A DNA stretch of 64,000 nucleotides from Collimonas antrihumi (lineage in GTDB: Bacteria > Pseudomonadota > Gammaproteobacteria > Burkholderiales > Burkholderiaceae_D): the NCBI RefSeq assembly GCF_018304965.1, contig NZ_JAGQED010000003.1, forward strand, positions 212,364-276,363. The letters are read 5' to 3'. The position numbers were made by a program, and so were the translations under genes. The notes under the pieces were generated by a model that was not told the origin of the DNA, searched no databases, and saw nothing but the letters and a program-made list of their open reading frames with translations. Below, piece after piece: positions 1 through 7,991 of the stretch (the stretch's first letter is position 1; each line of letters starts with the position of its first letter).

Positions 1-82
1 TGGATCCGGAGTCCGATGGGGCTGAGGCGCAGCCCGCGAGAACTGCGGCAAGAACTGCTGACAGGATAGAGATGTTCCTCAT
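1..82 (-). CDS. N-terminus of a lipoprotein, cut by the window edge
   Basis: The reverse strand from 82 reads a start Met followed by MRNISILSAVLAAVLAGCAS, a typical lipoprotein signal peptide: short basic N-region, hydrophobic core and lipobox L-A-G-C with the acceptor Cys at residue 18. A strong ribosome site (GGAGG on the reverse strand, forward positions 90-94) lies 7 bases upstream of the ATG, which fixes the start. The mature protein begins with Ala/Ser/Pro-rich sequence and leaves the window after about 27 codons, so its function cannot be read. It should be lipidated and anchored in the inner or outer membrane. Confidence 0.75.
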   Translation of the reverse strand, partial: MRNISILSAVLAAVLAGCASAPSDSGS

Positions 83-443
83 TTGCGATCCTCCAGTGGT
101 GATCGAAAAACGGCCCGGACATCGTCCAGAAAATGACAACCTCCGCCAATTGCCAAACAAGCCTACTAAATATAGGACGTGGCCAGTGGATTGCCAAGTA
201 ACGGGGCGAAATTGCCTATCAATATCAATGCTGGAGGGTAATCTCTCGCTCGAATTTGCGCATAGTAGTAAGTAGGTCGCATATCAAGCACAGGATTATC
301 GTAATATTCTTGTGTATATATCGATTGGCGAACTTAGGCACTAAGCTGCTCTTAGCCCCTGTCCTGCCAACGATGTCCCGATACGGCGGAGCGCCTGCAG
401 CAGAAACATTGGAGCGAATATACCTACCGTTAGCCCCTATGGG
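83..443. other. Intergenic stretch without a recognisable gene
   Basis: About 360 bases between the lipoprotein start and the first MITE. No reading frame here has a convincing start, ribosome site or recognisable product. It must hold the promoter of the reverse-strand lipoprotein gene. The 5' part of higB, whose 3' end survives at 621-691, is not found here, so the sequence left of the MITE appears to be unrelated to the toxin gene. Confidence 0.5.
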
Positions 444-620
444 TAATGCCGTTAAGTCAAGGTTACCGGTTATAGCGCTTGGCACGTCATGCCCGCGAAC
501 GCGGGAATCCATTTTAACCACCATGCTCTGCAACATGGATCCCCGCGTTCGCGGGGACGACGGAATGACCGCATTGGTCCATCTAAAGAATACCGTTCGT
601 GGCTTAACTTAACGGCATTA
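444..620. mobile_element. MITE-like element copy 1 (IS4-type ends), inserted in higB
   Basis: A 177-bp non-coding element bounded by inverted ends TAATGCCGTTAAGTCAAG and (complement of the right end) TAATGCCGTTAAGTTAAG. Inside are two GC-rich self-complementary segments, around CCCGCGAACGCGGG (about 489-502) and CCCCGCGTTCGCGGGG (about 541-556), which also face each other as a larger inverted repeat. It differs from the copy at 11565-11741 at only about 6 of 177 positions, counted by eye. The ends resemble those of IS4 as I remember them, which suggests mobilisation by an IS4-family transposase. No target duplication is visible here: left flank CTATGGG, right flank GGAACTG. Confidence 0.8.
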
Positions 621-691
621 GGAACTGGCGAATGATTTTCGCTTTTGATGGTATTGATGCGATTCTTGTTGATTATCGCGGCTATCACTGA
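621..691 (+). pseudogene. higB: 3' remnant of a HigB-type toxin gene
   Basis: Immediately right of the MITE an in-frame tail encodes NWRMIFAFDGIDAILVDYRGYH and then TGA at 689-691. This matches the C-terminal signature of HigB/RelE-superfamily toxins (N-W-R-x-x-F-x-F-x-G-x-D-A-x-x-V-D-Y-x-x-Y-H-stop). Only about 22 codons remain; the N-terminal three quarters, including the start, are absent to the left of the element. The antitoxin-like gene follows 17 bases downstream, the usual higB-higA order. The toxin can no longer be made. Confidence 0.75.
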
Positions 692-708
692 TTTTTACGG
701 AGGTTTAT

Positions 709-983
709 ATGACTCGAATGCACAACCCGCACACCCTGGCGAGGTATTAAGAGAGTACTTGGGCGACGTGACGGTGACGGACGCGGCCACCCGTCTTGGC
801 GTTGGTCGCGTCACGCTTCAACGCATCGTTACCGGCGCTGCGGGGATTTCTCCTGACATGGCGTATCGCCTTGGTGCTGCCTTTGGCACCAGCCCTGAAC
901 TGTGGGCAGGAATGCAGCTGCAATACGATTTACACCAGGCAGGTAAGGTCAAGCGACCGAAGATCGAGCCCATCGCAGCGTAG
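709..983 (+). pseudogene. higA: HigA-family antitoxin gene with a frameshift near the start
   Basis: The body encodes a HigA/VapI-type HTH protein: P-A-H-P-G-E-V-L-R-E-Y-L-G, an XRE helix-turn-helix (D-A-A-T-R-L-G-V-G-R-V-T-L-Q-R-I-V-T-G) and the family tail G-T-S-P-E-L-W-A-G-M-Q. The expected start, ATG at 709 with GGAGG at 699-703, opens with M-T-R-M-H-N as in the family but runs into a stop at 748-750. The rest lies in another frame, as if one C were lost from the run at 726-728. An alternative TTG/ATG start at 645-650 would read through inside the higB remnant, giving 112 residues with a foreign N-terminus. Either a true frameshift or a sequencing error. Confidence 0.7.
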
Positions 984-1227
984 CGTACGGCCAGTGACTG
1001 ACTGATCCGCTCGTAGAAGGAGGGGGCTCGCAGTGTGAAACCCCGCAGTTCTTTCTATCCAGCCTCCGGCGCGCTCAGTAGCGGACACTTCAACGCCACT
1101 CGTCTCAGCAATTCTCGGCTTCACGATGATGGAAGTCGTCTTCGGCGTCTTGCAGTGCATGCCGGTGCATAGCGGGCTGGCCCGGCCGGGTCCGGTCGCT
1201 GCCGGGACCTGGCCGGGCAGTAATGCG
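984..1227. other. Intergenic region with a long GC-rich hairpin
   Basis: No gene is supported here. At 1180-1218 a strong imperfect inverted repeat (arms GCCCGGCCGGGTCC-GG and CCGGGACC-TGGCCGGGC around TCGCT) lies 9 bases after the stop of the reverse-strand GntR gene. It could stop or protect that transcript, but no T-run follows it on the reverse strand, so it is not a classical intrinsic terminator. Confidence 0.45.
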
Positions 1228-1917
1228 CTAGATATATTTGTACTGCGGCTCCGGCTTGACAATCAGCTGTTGCAGCGAGGCGATCAGATCGGCAAAGCGC
1301 TGGCCCTGGACCGTGACGTGCTGGCGTAGCAAGTCGGCAGTCAGTTCGCTGTCGCCGGCGATGATGGCTTGCACTACGCCGTCATGCTCCTGGTACGAGG
1401 CATTCAAGCGATCGCGCACTCGCAGTTGCAGCCGTCGATATGGCCGCAGCCTGCGTTGCAGCGACTGCGCCTGGGCCACCAGGAAGGCGTTATGGCTGCC
1501 TTCATAGATGGCGCCATGGAAGGCTTCGTTCTTGTAGAAATAGATGTCGGGATCGTGCGCATCGCGCGCTTCCATGCAGGCCTGATGCGCCGCCAGCAGG
1601 CTGGCGTGTTCTTCGCTGGACATCCTGCGCGCCGCCAGGCGTCCGCACATGGCTTCCAGTTCCGCCATCACCTCAAACATTTCCACCAGCTGGCGTGGAC
1701 CGATTTCGGCAACCACGGTGCCGCGCCGCGGGCGGGTCACTACGATGCCCATCGAAGCCAGCTGGATCAACGCCTCCCGCACAGGAGTGCGGGACACGCC
1801 GAACTTGATGGCCAGGTCGGTTTCATCGAGATGCTGGCCTGGGCGAAACTCACCAACTGCAATCATTTCTTCGATGGTTTCGCGTAGCGATTCCGAGCGA
1901 TTTTTTGTCGTGAGCAT
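1228..1917 (-). CDS. mdcY: GntR/FadR (FCD) family regulator, probably of malonate genes (MdcY-like)
   Basis: A 229-residue GntR regulator. The N-terminus carries the winged HTH (G-E-F-R-P-G-Q-H-L-D-E-T-D-L-A, then V-S-R-T-P-V-R-E-A-L, about residues 22-55), and the rest is the helical FCD ligand domain (E-L-E-A-M-C-G-R-L-A-A near 90 and conserved His residues near 130 and 185-200). It is divergent from the TRAP-mdc operon with 197 bases between, where a palindrome resembling the Acinetobacter MdcY operator overlaps a promoter. In that family the protein represses the operon until malonate binds. Assignment to malonate is inferred from position and operator; the family itself is certain. Confidence 0.82.
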   Translation of the reverse strand: MLTTKNRSESLRETIEEMIAVGEFRPGQHLDETDLAIKFGVSRTPVREALIQLASMGIVVTRPRRGTVVAEIGPRQLVEMFEVMAELEAMCGRLAARRMSSEEHASLLAAHQACMEARDAHDPDIYFYKNEAFHGAIYEGSHNAFLVAQAQSLQRRLRPYRRLQLRVRDRLNASYQEHDGVVQAIIAGDSELTADLLRQHVTVQGQRFADLIASLQQLIVKPEPQYKYI

Positions 1918-1977
1918 AATTTGGCCGTTTCTGGGATTATGTGTATCCGAGATTTGATTGTAAAGCGTATTTATTCG

Positions 1978-2016
1978 TTGACATGAAAATGTTTTATGGA
2001 ATATTGTGTATACAAG
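1978..2016 (+). promoter_or_regulatory. Candidate promoter and MdcY-type operator for the TRAP-mdc operon
   Basis: A perfect -35 hexamer TTGACA (1978-1983) is followed after 17 bases by ATATTG (2001-2006) as a possible -10. Overlapping the latter is ATTGTGTATACAAG (2003-2016), whose core TGTATACA (2007-2014) is a perfect palindrome. From memory the MdcY site of Acinetobacter is ATTGTATACAAT, so the match is close. A weaker half-like site, ATGTGTATCC, lies near 1939-1948 close to the regulator's own start. A repressor bound here would block the promoter. Confidence 0.55.
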
Positions 2017-2114
2017 GAAATGAAAGAAGAATACATAGCATCTATCTTCAGCAATAATGGCGTGAAAAGTAGCTAAAACTGTATCGATAATTTTTCCAAC
2101 AGAGGAGTGGAGAT

Positions 2115-3134
2115 ATGCCTTTAATCAGCAGAAGAGCGGTGCTGGGCGCGCTAGCGAGCACACCGTTCTGGTCAATGCCGTCAGTCTGGGCGCAGTCGAG
2201 CGCCCTGAAAATTTCGCACCAATTTCCCGGCGGGACAATCAGCGAAGGCGACTTCCGTGATCGCCTGACCCGCGTGTTCGCCGCTGAAGTCGGCAAGCGC
2301 ACCAACGGCAGCCTGAAGTTCGAAATCTATCCCGGCTCTTCATTGATGAAGACCAACTCCCAATTCTCTGCAATGCGTAAAGGCGCCCTGGATTTTTCCC
2401 TGGTGCCGCTTAACTACGCCGGTGGCGAAGTCCCGGAAGTGAACATCGGCCTGATGCCTGGCCTGGTGACTTCGTATGAGCAAGGCGCGGCCTGGAAGAA
2501 TGCGGAAGTCGGCAAGGAATTGTCGCGCATCCTGCTGGAAAAGGGTGTCATCATCGTCAGCTGGATCTGGCAGGCCGGCGGTGTGGCGTCCCGCACCAAG
2601 CCGATCGTCGATCCTTCCGACGTCAAGGGACTGAAGGTACGCGGCGGTTCGCGTGAAATGGATTTGATCTTGAAAGAAGCCGGCGCTGCAGTCGTGACGC
2701 TGCCTTCCAACGAAATCTATGCGGCGATGCAGACCGGGGCGATGGATGCCGCCATGACGTCATCTACCTCGCTGATTTCCTTCCGTCTGGAAGAAGTTTC
2801 CAAGAGCCTGACCAGCGGCCGCGATAAGGCCTATTGGTATATGTTGGAACCTTTGATGATTTCCAAGGCGACCTTCGACCGTCTCACCAAGGAACAGCAG
2901 GTAGCGGTGATGGCCGTCGGCGCCGACATGGAGAAGTTTGCCCTTGACGCTGCGCGGCTCGATGATTCCGGTGTGGCTGCGGTCTATCAAAAAGCCGGCG
3001 CCAAAGTAGTCGACTTGAACGCTGCGACCGTCAAGAAGTGGCAGGACATCGCACGTACTACAGCGTGGAAGGACTACGCTGCAAGAAACGATAACTGCGC
3101 AAAATTGCTGAAACTGGCTGAGAAACTCCTATGA
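2115..3134 (+). CDS. dctP: TRAP transporter substrate-binding protein (DctP family), probably for malonate
   Basis: A 339-residue periplasmic binding protein. The N-terminus holds an S-R-R-A-V-L-G motif before a hydrophobic stretch and an A-Q-S cleavage region, which looks like a twin-arginine signal. DctP-type features follow: F-P-G-G-T-I-S-E-G-D, a conserved V-K-G-L-K-V-R-G-G-S-R-E-M segment near 180, and N-E-I-Y-A-A-M-Q-T-G-A-M-D-A near 205. The ribosome site AGAGGAGTGGAG precedes ATG 2115. It overlaps the dctQ start by 4 bases (ATGA). Being first in the operon that decarboxylates malonate, it most likely captures malonate, as the rhizobial MatPQM TRAP system does. Confidence 0.85.
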   Translation: MPLISRRAVLGALASTPFWSMPSVWAQSSALKISHQFPGGTISEGDFRDRLTRVFAAEVGKRTNGSLKFEIYPGSSLMKTNSQFSAMRKGALDFSLVPLNYAGGEVPEVNIGLMPGLVTSYEQGAAWKNAEVGKELSRILLEKGVIIVSWIWQAGGVASRTKPIVDPSDVKGLKVRGGSREMDLILKEAGAAVVTLPSNEIYAAMQTGAMDAAMTSSTSLISFRLEEVSKSLTSGRDKAYWYMLEPLMISKATFDRLTKEQQVAVMAVGADMEKFALDAARLDDSGVAAVYQKAGAKVVDLNAATVKKWQDIARTTAWKDYAARNDNCAKLLKLAEKLL

Positions 3135-3721
3135 GCCACGGCTTCGACGCGAAGCCGACCGCCGGACCCGTCTTGCCTGCCATGCCGGATAATCCGGTAG
3201 TGGCGGTCCTGGCCGGCGTCCTCGAACGCTTCAATAAGCTGGCGCTGTATCTTTCCATGGCAGCGCTGATGCTGACGGCGCTGATCATGACTTATTCAGT
3301 GGTCGCGCGCTATTTCTTTCATGTTCCTACCGACTGGCAGGACGACGCCACGGTATTCATGCTGGTCGGCGTGATTTTCCTGTGTGCCGGTTATGCCCAA
3401 TCGTATCGCGGCCACATCGGCATCGAAGCCTTGTCCTCGATACTGCCGGCCGGGGTGAACGCCGTGCGCTTGCTGCTGGTTGATGTGATCTCTTTCCTGT
3501 TCTGCGGATTCTTTTCATGGAAATCATGGACGCTGTTCCATGAAGCATGGTCGGAAGGCCAGACTACCTCATCCACCTTTGCACCGCCATTGTGGATTCC
3601 CTATTCGCTGATGGCGCTTGGCATGACGGTACTGACCTTGCAGATACTGGTGCAAGTGTTGACACGCCTGACTGACCGCGGCACTGCTGCTAATCCTAAA
3701 ACTGTCTCCGGAGAGCAATGA
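3131..3721 (+). CDS. dctQ: TRAP transporter small membrane subunit (DctQ family)
   Basis: A 196-residue protein with four predicted membrane segments (about residues 35-60, 75-95, 110-135 and 155-180) and the family segments V-V-A-R-Y-F-F, D-W-Q-D-D-A-T-V-F and W-I-P-Y-S-L-M-A-L-G-M. It forms the inner-membrane complex with DctM. It overlaps its neighbours on both sides by 4 bases, which indicates translational coupling within one transcript. Confidence 0.85.
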   Translation: MSHGFDAKPTAGPVLPAMPDNPVVAVLAGVLERFNKLALYLSMAALMLTALIMTYSVVARYFFHVPTDWQDDATVFMLVGVIFLCAGYAQSYRGHIGIEALSSILPAGVNAVRLLLVDVISFLFCGFFSWKSWTLFHEAWSEGQTTSSTFAPPLWIPYSLMALGMTVLTLQILVQVLTRLTDRGTAANPKTVSGEQ

Positions 3722-5067
3722 GTCCGCTTACCTTGGGTGTCTTGTACGGTATCGTCACGATTGTCGTGATGTGTTCCGGCATGCCGATTGCGTTCGCGCT
3801 CGGTGTCGTCGCGACTGGTTTCATGTACTTCTTCATGCCTGCGTCCTCGCTCGATACGATTACACAGAACGTCTACGAGGAAATTGCCTCGGTCACCTTG
3901 CTGTCGATTCCGCTGTTCATCTTGAAGGGGGCGGCTATCGGTAAATCGCCGGCCGGGCGCGATCTGTATTCGGCGATCCATGCCTGGCTGAGCCGGGTGC
4001 CGGGCGGCCTCGGCATCGCCAACGTCTTTGCCTGCGCGTTGTTTGCAGCAATGGCCGGTTCTTCGCCTGCAACTTGTTCGGCGATCGGTTCTGCCGGTAT
4101 TCCGGAAATGCGGCGGCGCGGTTATTCGCCGGGCTTTGCCGCCGGCATCATCGCTGCCGGCGGTACGCTCGGCATCTTGCTGCCGCCTTCGATCACCATG
4201 ATCCTGTACGCGGTGGCGTCGGAGCAATCGCTGGGCCGGCTGTTCCTGGCCGGTGTCGGTCCTGGCGTACTGCTGGTGGTCCTGTTTGCCGGTTATGCCG
4301 TGTACCGGGCGCGCAAGGAATACCGGATCGCCCATGCCATCTACAGCGAGGGCGGCGCCAAGTCAGCCTATCTGGACGACGAGCATTTCACCCTTGCGCA
4401 AAAAGTTGAAATGCTGCCGCGCGTGCTGCCTTTCCTGATTTTGCTGATCGGCGTGATGATTGCCTTGTACGGCGGTTTTGCCACGCCATCCGAGACCGCC
4501 GGCCTTGGCGCATTGCTGGCGATCGTGCTGATCGCGGTGGTGTACCGCATGTGGCGGCCAAGCGACCTGATGCCGTACCTGAATTCGACCATCAAGGAAT
4601 CCTGCATGCTGCTGCTGATTATCGGCATGTCCTTGCTGTATTCCTATGTCATGAGTTACCTGCATATCAGCCAGTCGGCGGCGCAATGGGTGGTCGCCCT
4701 GCATCTGTCGAAATGGCTGCTGCTGGCGGTGATCTTGGTGATGGTGATCGTGCTTGGTTTTTTCCTGCCGCCGGTATCGATCATCCTGATGACCGCACCG
4801 ATCATCTTGCCGCCGCTGCGCGAAGCAGGGTTCGACCTGATCTGGTTCGGCGTGGTGATGACGGTGGTGATGGAAATGGGTTTGATTCATCCACCGGTAG
4901 GTTTGAACCTGTTTGTCATCAAGAACATTGCGCCCGATATTCCATTATCGGATGTGATCAAAGGCACGTTGCCGTTCTTGCTGCTGATGTTCCTGGCGAT
5001 CATCCTGCTTTGCCTGTTCCCCGGCATTGTCACCGGATTGCCTGATATGTTGATGGGAGTAAGGTAA
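3718..5067 (+). CDS. dctM: TRAP transporter large permease subunit (DctM family)
   Basis: A 449-residue, strongly hydrophobic protein with about 12 membrane segments. The DctM signatures G-I-P-L-F-x-L-K-G near 60, A-M-A-G-S-S-P-A-T near 110, G-G-T-L-G-I-L-L-P-P-S near 150 and I-H-P-P-V-G-L-N-L-F-V near 385 are all present. It is the solute channel of the TRAP importer, driven by an ion gradient. The stop overlaps the mdcA start by one base (TAATG), so the transporter and the decarboxylase are one transcriptional unit. This takes the place of the MdcL/MdcM or MdcF carriers of other mdc operons. Confidence 0.88.
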   Translation: MSPLTLGVLYGIVTIVVMCSGMPIAFALGVVATGFMYFFMPASSLDTITQNVYEEIASVTLLSIPLFILKGAAIGKSPAGRDLYSAIHAWLSRVPGGLGIANVFACALFAAMAGSSPATCSAIGSAGIPEMRRRGYSPGFAAGIIAAGGTLGILLPPSITMILYAVASEQSLGRLFLAGVGPGVLLVVLFAGYAVYRARKEYRIAHAIYSEGGAKSAYLDDEHFTLAQKVEMLPRVLPFLILLIGVMIALYGGFATPSETAGLGALLAIVLIAVVYRMWRPSDLMPYLNSTIKESCMLLLIIGMSLLYSYVMSYLHISQSAAQWVVALHLSKWLLLAVILVMVIVLGFFLPPVSIILMTAPIILPPLREAGFDLIWFGVVMTVVMEMGLIHPPVGLNLFVIKNIAPDIPLSDVIKGTLPFLLLMFLAIILLCLFPGIVTGLPDMLMGVR

Positions 5068-6728
5068 TGGACGGGCGGCGCTGGGATTTACGCAATACTA
5101 ATCGCGAACAGCGCCTGCAGCGCGCCGCCAACGTTCTTGGCAGCGCCTGCAAAGGCAAACTGGTAGACACCGGACGGATTGCGGATTTGCTGTACAGCGT
5201 ACTGGAATCCGGCGACCGGGTTTGCCTGGAGGGGAATAACCAGAAACAGGCCGATTTCCTGGCCAAGGCCCTGGCTAAACTCGATTCCGGCCGTATCAGC
5301 GGCCTGCACATGCTGCTGTCGGTGCTGGCCTTGCCGGAACACCTGGATGTGTTTGAAAACGGTGTCGCCGAGCGTCTGGATTTTTCCTTTTCCGGACCAC
5401 AGGCGGTGCGCCTGGCCAGGCTGGTGGCGGCTGGCAAGCTGAATATCGGCGCGATCCATACCTATCTGGAATTGTTCGGCCGCTACTTTGTCGACCTGAC
5501 GCCGCGGGTGGCCCTGGTCGCGGCGCAGGCGGCGGACCGCCACGGCAATCTCTACACCGGGCCGAATACCGAAGACACGCCGGCGATTGTCGAAGCCACT
5601 GCCTTCAGCGGCGGCATCGTGATCGCCCAGGTCAACCAGATAGTCGATGTGCTGCCGCGCGTGGATATTCCGGCGGACTGGGTCAGCTTCGTGGTGGAAG
5701 CGCCGACCCCGCACTATATCGAACCATTGTTTACCCGCGATCCGGCGCAGATATCCGAGATCCAGGTCCTGATGGCGATGATGGCGATCAAGGGAATTTA
5801 TGCTGAATACCAGGTGCAGCGTCTGAACCACGGCATCGGTTTCGACACTGCCGCGATTGAACTGATTTTGCCGACCTATGCGGCATCGCTGGGTTTGAAA
5901 GGCAAGATCTGCAAGCACTGGGCGCTTAATCCGCATCCGGCGTTGATCCCGGCGATCGAAGCCGGTTTTGTCGAGTCTGTCCATTCCTTCGGTTCCGAAC
6001 TCGGCATGGAAGAGTACATCCGTGCCCGGTCGGACGTTTTCTTTGTCGGCAGCGACGGCTCCATGCGCAGCAACCGCGCTTTCAGCCAGATGGCCGGTCA
6101 CTATGCCTGCGACATGTTCATCGGCTCGACTCTGCAAATCGATTTACAGGGTAATTCATCGACCGCGACCGCCGGCCGCATCGCCGGTTTCGGCGGCGCG
6201 CCGAACATGGGCGCCGATGCACGCGGCCGGCGCCATGCCAGCCCGGCCTGGCTGAAAGCCGGACGCCAGGCGCGCGAAGGCAAGAACCAGATCCCGCGCG
6301 GACAAAAGCTGGTGGTGCAAATTGTCGAGACGTTCCGCGAGCACATGCAGCCGGCATTCGTCGAGCGGCTGGATGCCTGGGAACTGGCTGAACAAGCCGA
6401 TATGGCGATTCCGCCGGTGATGATTTATGGCGATGACGTGAGCCACATCCTGACCGAAGAAGGACTAGCCAATCTGCTGTTATGCCGCAGCGACGAAGAA
6501 CGCGAGCAGGCGGTGCGCGGGGTTGCCGGCTATACCCCGGTCGGGCTGGGGCGCGACAAACGCATGGTCGAGAACTTGCGTGATCGCGGGATTATCCGGC
6601 GGCCTGAAGATCTCGGCATCGATAAGCGGCTGGCGACGCGCGACTTGCTGGCGGCGAAAAGCATGAAAGATCTGGTGCGTGCCTCGGGCGGTTTGTATAG
6701 TCCGCCAAGGCGCTTCAGGAACTGGTAA
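5067..6728 (+). CDS. mdcA: Malonate decarboxylase alpha subunit (malonate:ACP transferase)
   Basis: A 553-residue protein of the usual MdcA length, starting with M-D-G-R-R-W and ending near P-P-R-R-F-R-N-W. In the biotin-independent enzyme the alpha subunit exchanges malonate for the acetyl group on the acyl carrier protein. Typical CoA-transferase-like features are G-N-N-Q-K-Q-A-D-F-L near 60, H-G-N-L-Y-T-G-P-N-T-E-D-T-P near 160 and a Gly-rich G-F-G-G-A-P-N-M-G-A-D-A-R-G-R-R-H segment near 375. It is followed by mdcC, D, E, G and B in the order known from Pseudomonas and Klebsiella, apart from the moved mdcB. Confidence 0.93.
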   Translation: MDGRRWDLRNTNREQRLQRAANVLGSACKGKLVDTGRIADLLYSVLESGDRVCLEGNNQKQADFLAKALAKLDSGRISGLHMLLSVLALPEHLDVFENGVAERLDFSFSGPQAVRLARLVAAGKLNIGAIHTYLELFGRYFVDLTPRVALVAAQAADRHGNLYTGPNTEDTPAIVEATAFSGGIVIAQVNQIVDVLPRVDIPADWVSFVVEAPTPHYIEPLFTRDPAQISEIQVLMAMMAIKGIYAEYQVQRLNHGIGFDTAAIELILPTYAASLGLKGKICKHWALNPHPALIPAIEAGFVESVHSFGSELGMEEYIRARSDVFFVGSDGSMRSNRAFSQMAGHYACDMFIGSTLQIDLQGNSSTATAGRIAGFGGAPNMGADARGRRHASPAWLKAGRQAREGKNQIPRGQKLVVQIVETFREHMQPAFVERLDAWELAEQADMAIPPVMIYGDDVSHILTEEGLANLLLCRSDEEREQAVRGVAGYTPVGLGRDKRMVENLRDRGIIRRPEDLGIDKRLATRDLLAAKSMKDLVRASGGLYSPPRRFRNW

Positions 6729-6778
6729 AGACGGCTGCAGCAAAGAGTTGGTGCAATAAGCTGGTGAATGGAGGTCTT

Positions 6779-7093
6779 GTGGAAACTTTGAATTTTCGTT
6801 TTGAGCACGGTAAGCACCGGCTTCCGCCCGCTGCCCAGCTGTCCGGCGTGGTCAGTTCGGGTAACTTGGAAGTGCTGGTCGAACCGGCCGCGCTGAACGG
6901 CGCCTGCACGATTGAAATCAGGACTGCGGCGCGCGGATTCGGCGCTATCTGGGAAGCCGTGCTGGGCGATTTCCAGGAGCGCTGGCAACTGGCCGACGCC
7001 CGTATCGCGATCAATGACATGGGGGCCACCCCGGCGGTGGTCAGCTTGCGCCTGGATCAGGCGTTGCAGGCAATGACAGGGAACACGCCATGA
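6779..7093 (+). CDS. mdcC: Malonate decarboxylase acyl carrier protein (delta subunit)
   Basis: A 104-residue acyl carrier protein if read from GTG 6779, which has GGAGG four bases upstream (6770-6774); an upstream in-frame GTG at 6764 has no such site. The motif V-V-S-S-G-N-L-E-V-L carries the Ser that receives the 2'-(5''-phosphoribosyl)-3'-dephospho-CoA arm. The end overlaps the mdcD start by 4 bases. The protein carries acetyl and malonyl thioesters between MdcA and MdcDE. Confidence 0.9.
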   Translation: METLNFRFEHGKHRLPPAAQLSGVVSSGNLEVLVEPAALNGACTIEIRTAARGFGAIWEAVLGDFQERWQLADARIAINDMGATPAVVSLRLDQALQAMTGNTP

Positions 7094-7989
7094 GCAGCTA
7101 CCTGGAAGCGAACGCGCGCGAGCGCTTGTTTGCGGTGCTGGATGTCGACAGTTTTCATGAATTCCTGCCGCCAGCGCTAAGGATTGTCAGCCCGCATTTG
7201 GGCCAGCTGGACGCGCCGGTGTCGTTCGACGATGGCGTGGTGATCGGCCAGGGACGGCTGCACGGCGAGTGCGTATTCGTAGCGGCGCAAGAGGGCGGTT
7301 TCATGGGCGGCGCGGTGGGCGAGGTGCATGGCGCCAAGCTCACCGGTTTGTTGCAACGCGCTCTGCGGGACCGCCCGTATGCCGTGCTGCTGTTGCTGGA
7401 AACCGGCGGCGTGCGTCTGCATGAAGCCAACGCCGGGCTGATTGCCGTGTCTGAAGTCATGCGCGCCTTGCTTGGGGTACGCGCTGCCGGTATTCCAGTG
7501 ATTGTGCTGGTCGGCGGTTCCAACGGTTGCTTCGGCGGCATGGGCATCGTCGCCCGCTGCGCCAATGCGATCGTGATGTCGGAAGAAGGGCGGCTGGCGA
7601 TGTCGGGGCCGGAGGTGATAGAGACGGCTAACGGCGTCGAAGAATTCGATTCGCGCGACCGTGCGCTGGTATGGCGCACCAGCGGCGGCAAGCATCGTTA
7701 TTTGCTTGGCGATTGCCAGATGCTGGTGGCCGACAGCAACGCCGCGTTTCGACAGGCAGCGTTCGACCTGGCGCAAGAATCCCATGCCAACGCCGGTAAT
7801 ATTCCCTTGACGCTGGCGGCGTTGGAAGCAGAACAGCAATTTTTACAGAACCGTATCGTCCGCTTTGGCGCCGCTGCCGATCCGCTCGATATCTGGAGTG
7901 GAATCGGCGTGGTTGATGCCAACCAGCTGCCGATGCTGGAAGCGGATGCTTTCGTTGCCGCTACTGCCGAATTGCGGCTGGGAGTTTGA
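7090..7989 (+). CDS. mdcD: Malonate decarboxylase beta subunit
   Basis: A 299-residue carboxyltransferase-fold subunit. The crotonase-like Gly-rich segments are visible: A-A-Q-E-G-G-F-M-G-G-A-V-G-E-V-H-G-A-K near 70-90, L-L-E-T-G-G-V-R-L-H-E-A-N near 103, and G-G-S-N-G-C-F-G-G-M-G-I-V-A near 140, which builds an oxyanion hole. With MdcE it decarboxylates malonyl-S-ACP to acetyl-S-ACP. It is overlapped by mdcC and directly followed by mdcE. Confidence 0.92.
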   Translation: MSSYLEANARERLFAVLDVDSFHEFLPPALRIVSPHLGQLDAPVSFDDGVVIGQGRLHGECVFVAAQEGGFMGGAVGEVHGAKLTGLLQRALRDRPYAVLLLLETGGVRLHEANAGLIAVSEVMRALLGVRAAGIPVIVLVGGSNGCFGGMGIVARCANAIVMSEEGRLAMSGPEVIETANGVEEFDSRDRALVWRTSGGKHRYLLGDCQMLVADSNAAFRQAAFDLAQESHANAGNIPLTLAALEAEQQFLQNRIVRFGAAADPLDIWSGIGVVDANQLPMLEADAFVAATAELRLGV

Positions 7990-7991
7990 AC

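Noticed and set aside
486..560. Repeated palindromes as a CRISPR or REP array
   Set aside because: Only two palindromes per element, no regular spacers and no cas genes; they belong to the MITE structure.
225..688. Open frames across MITE copy 1 on both strands
   Set aside because: They exist because the palindromes lack stops; the same sequence recurs at 11565-11741 without a gene.
1180..1218. Strong GC hairpin after the GntR gene as an intrinsic terminator
   Set aside because: No T-run follows on the reverse strand. It is recorded only as a hairpin.
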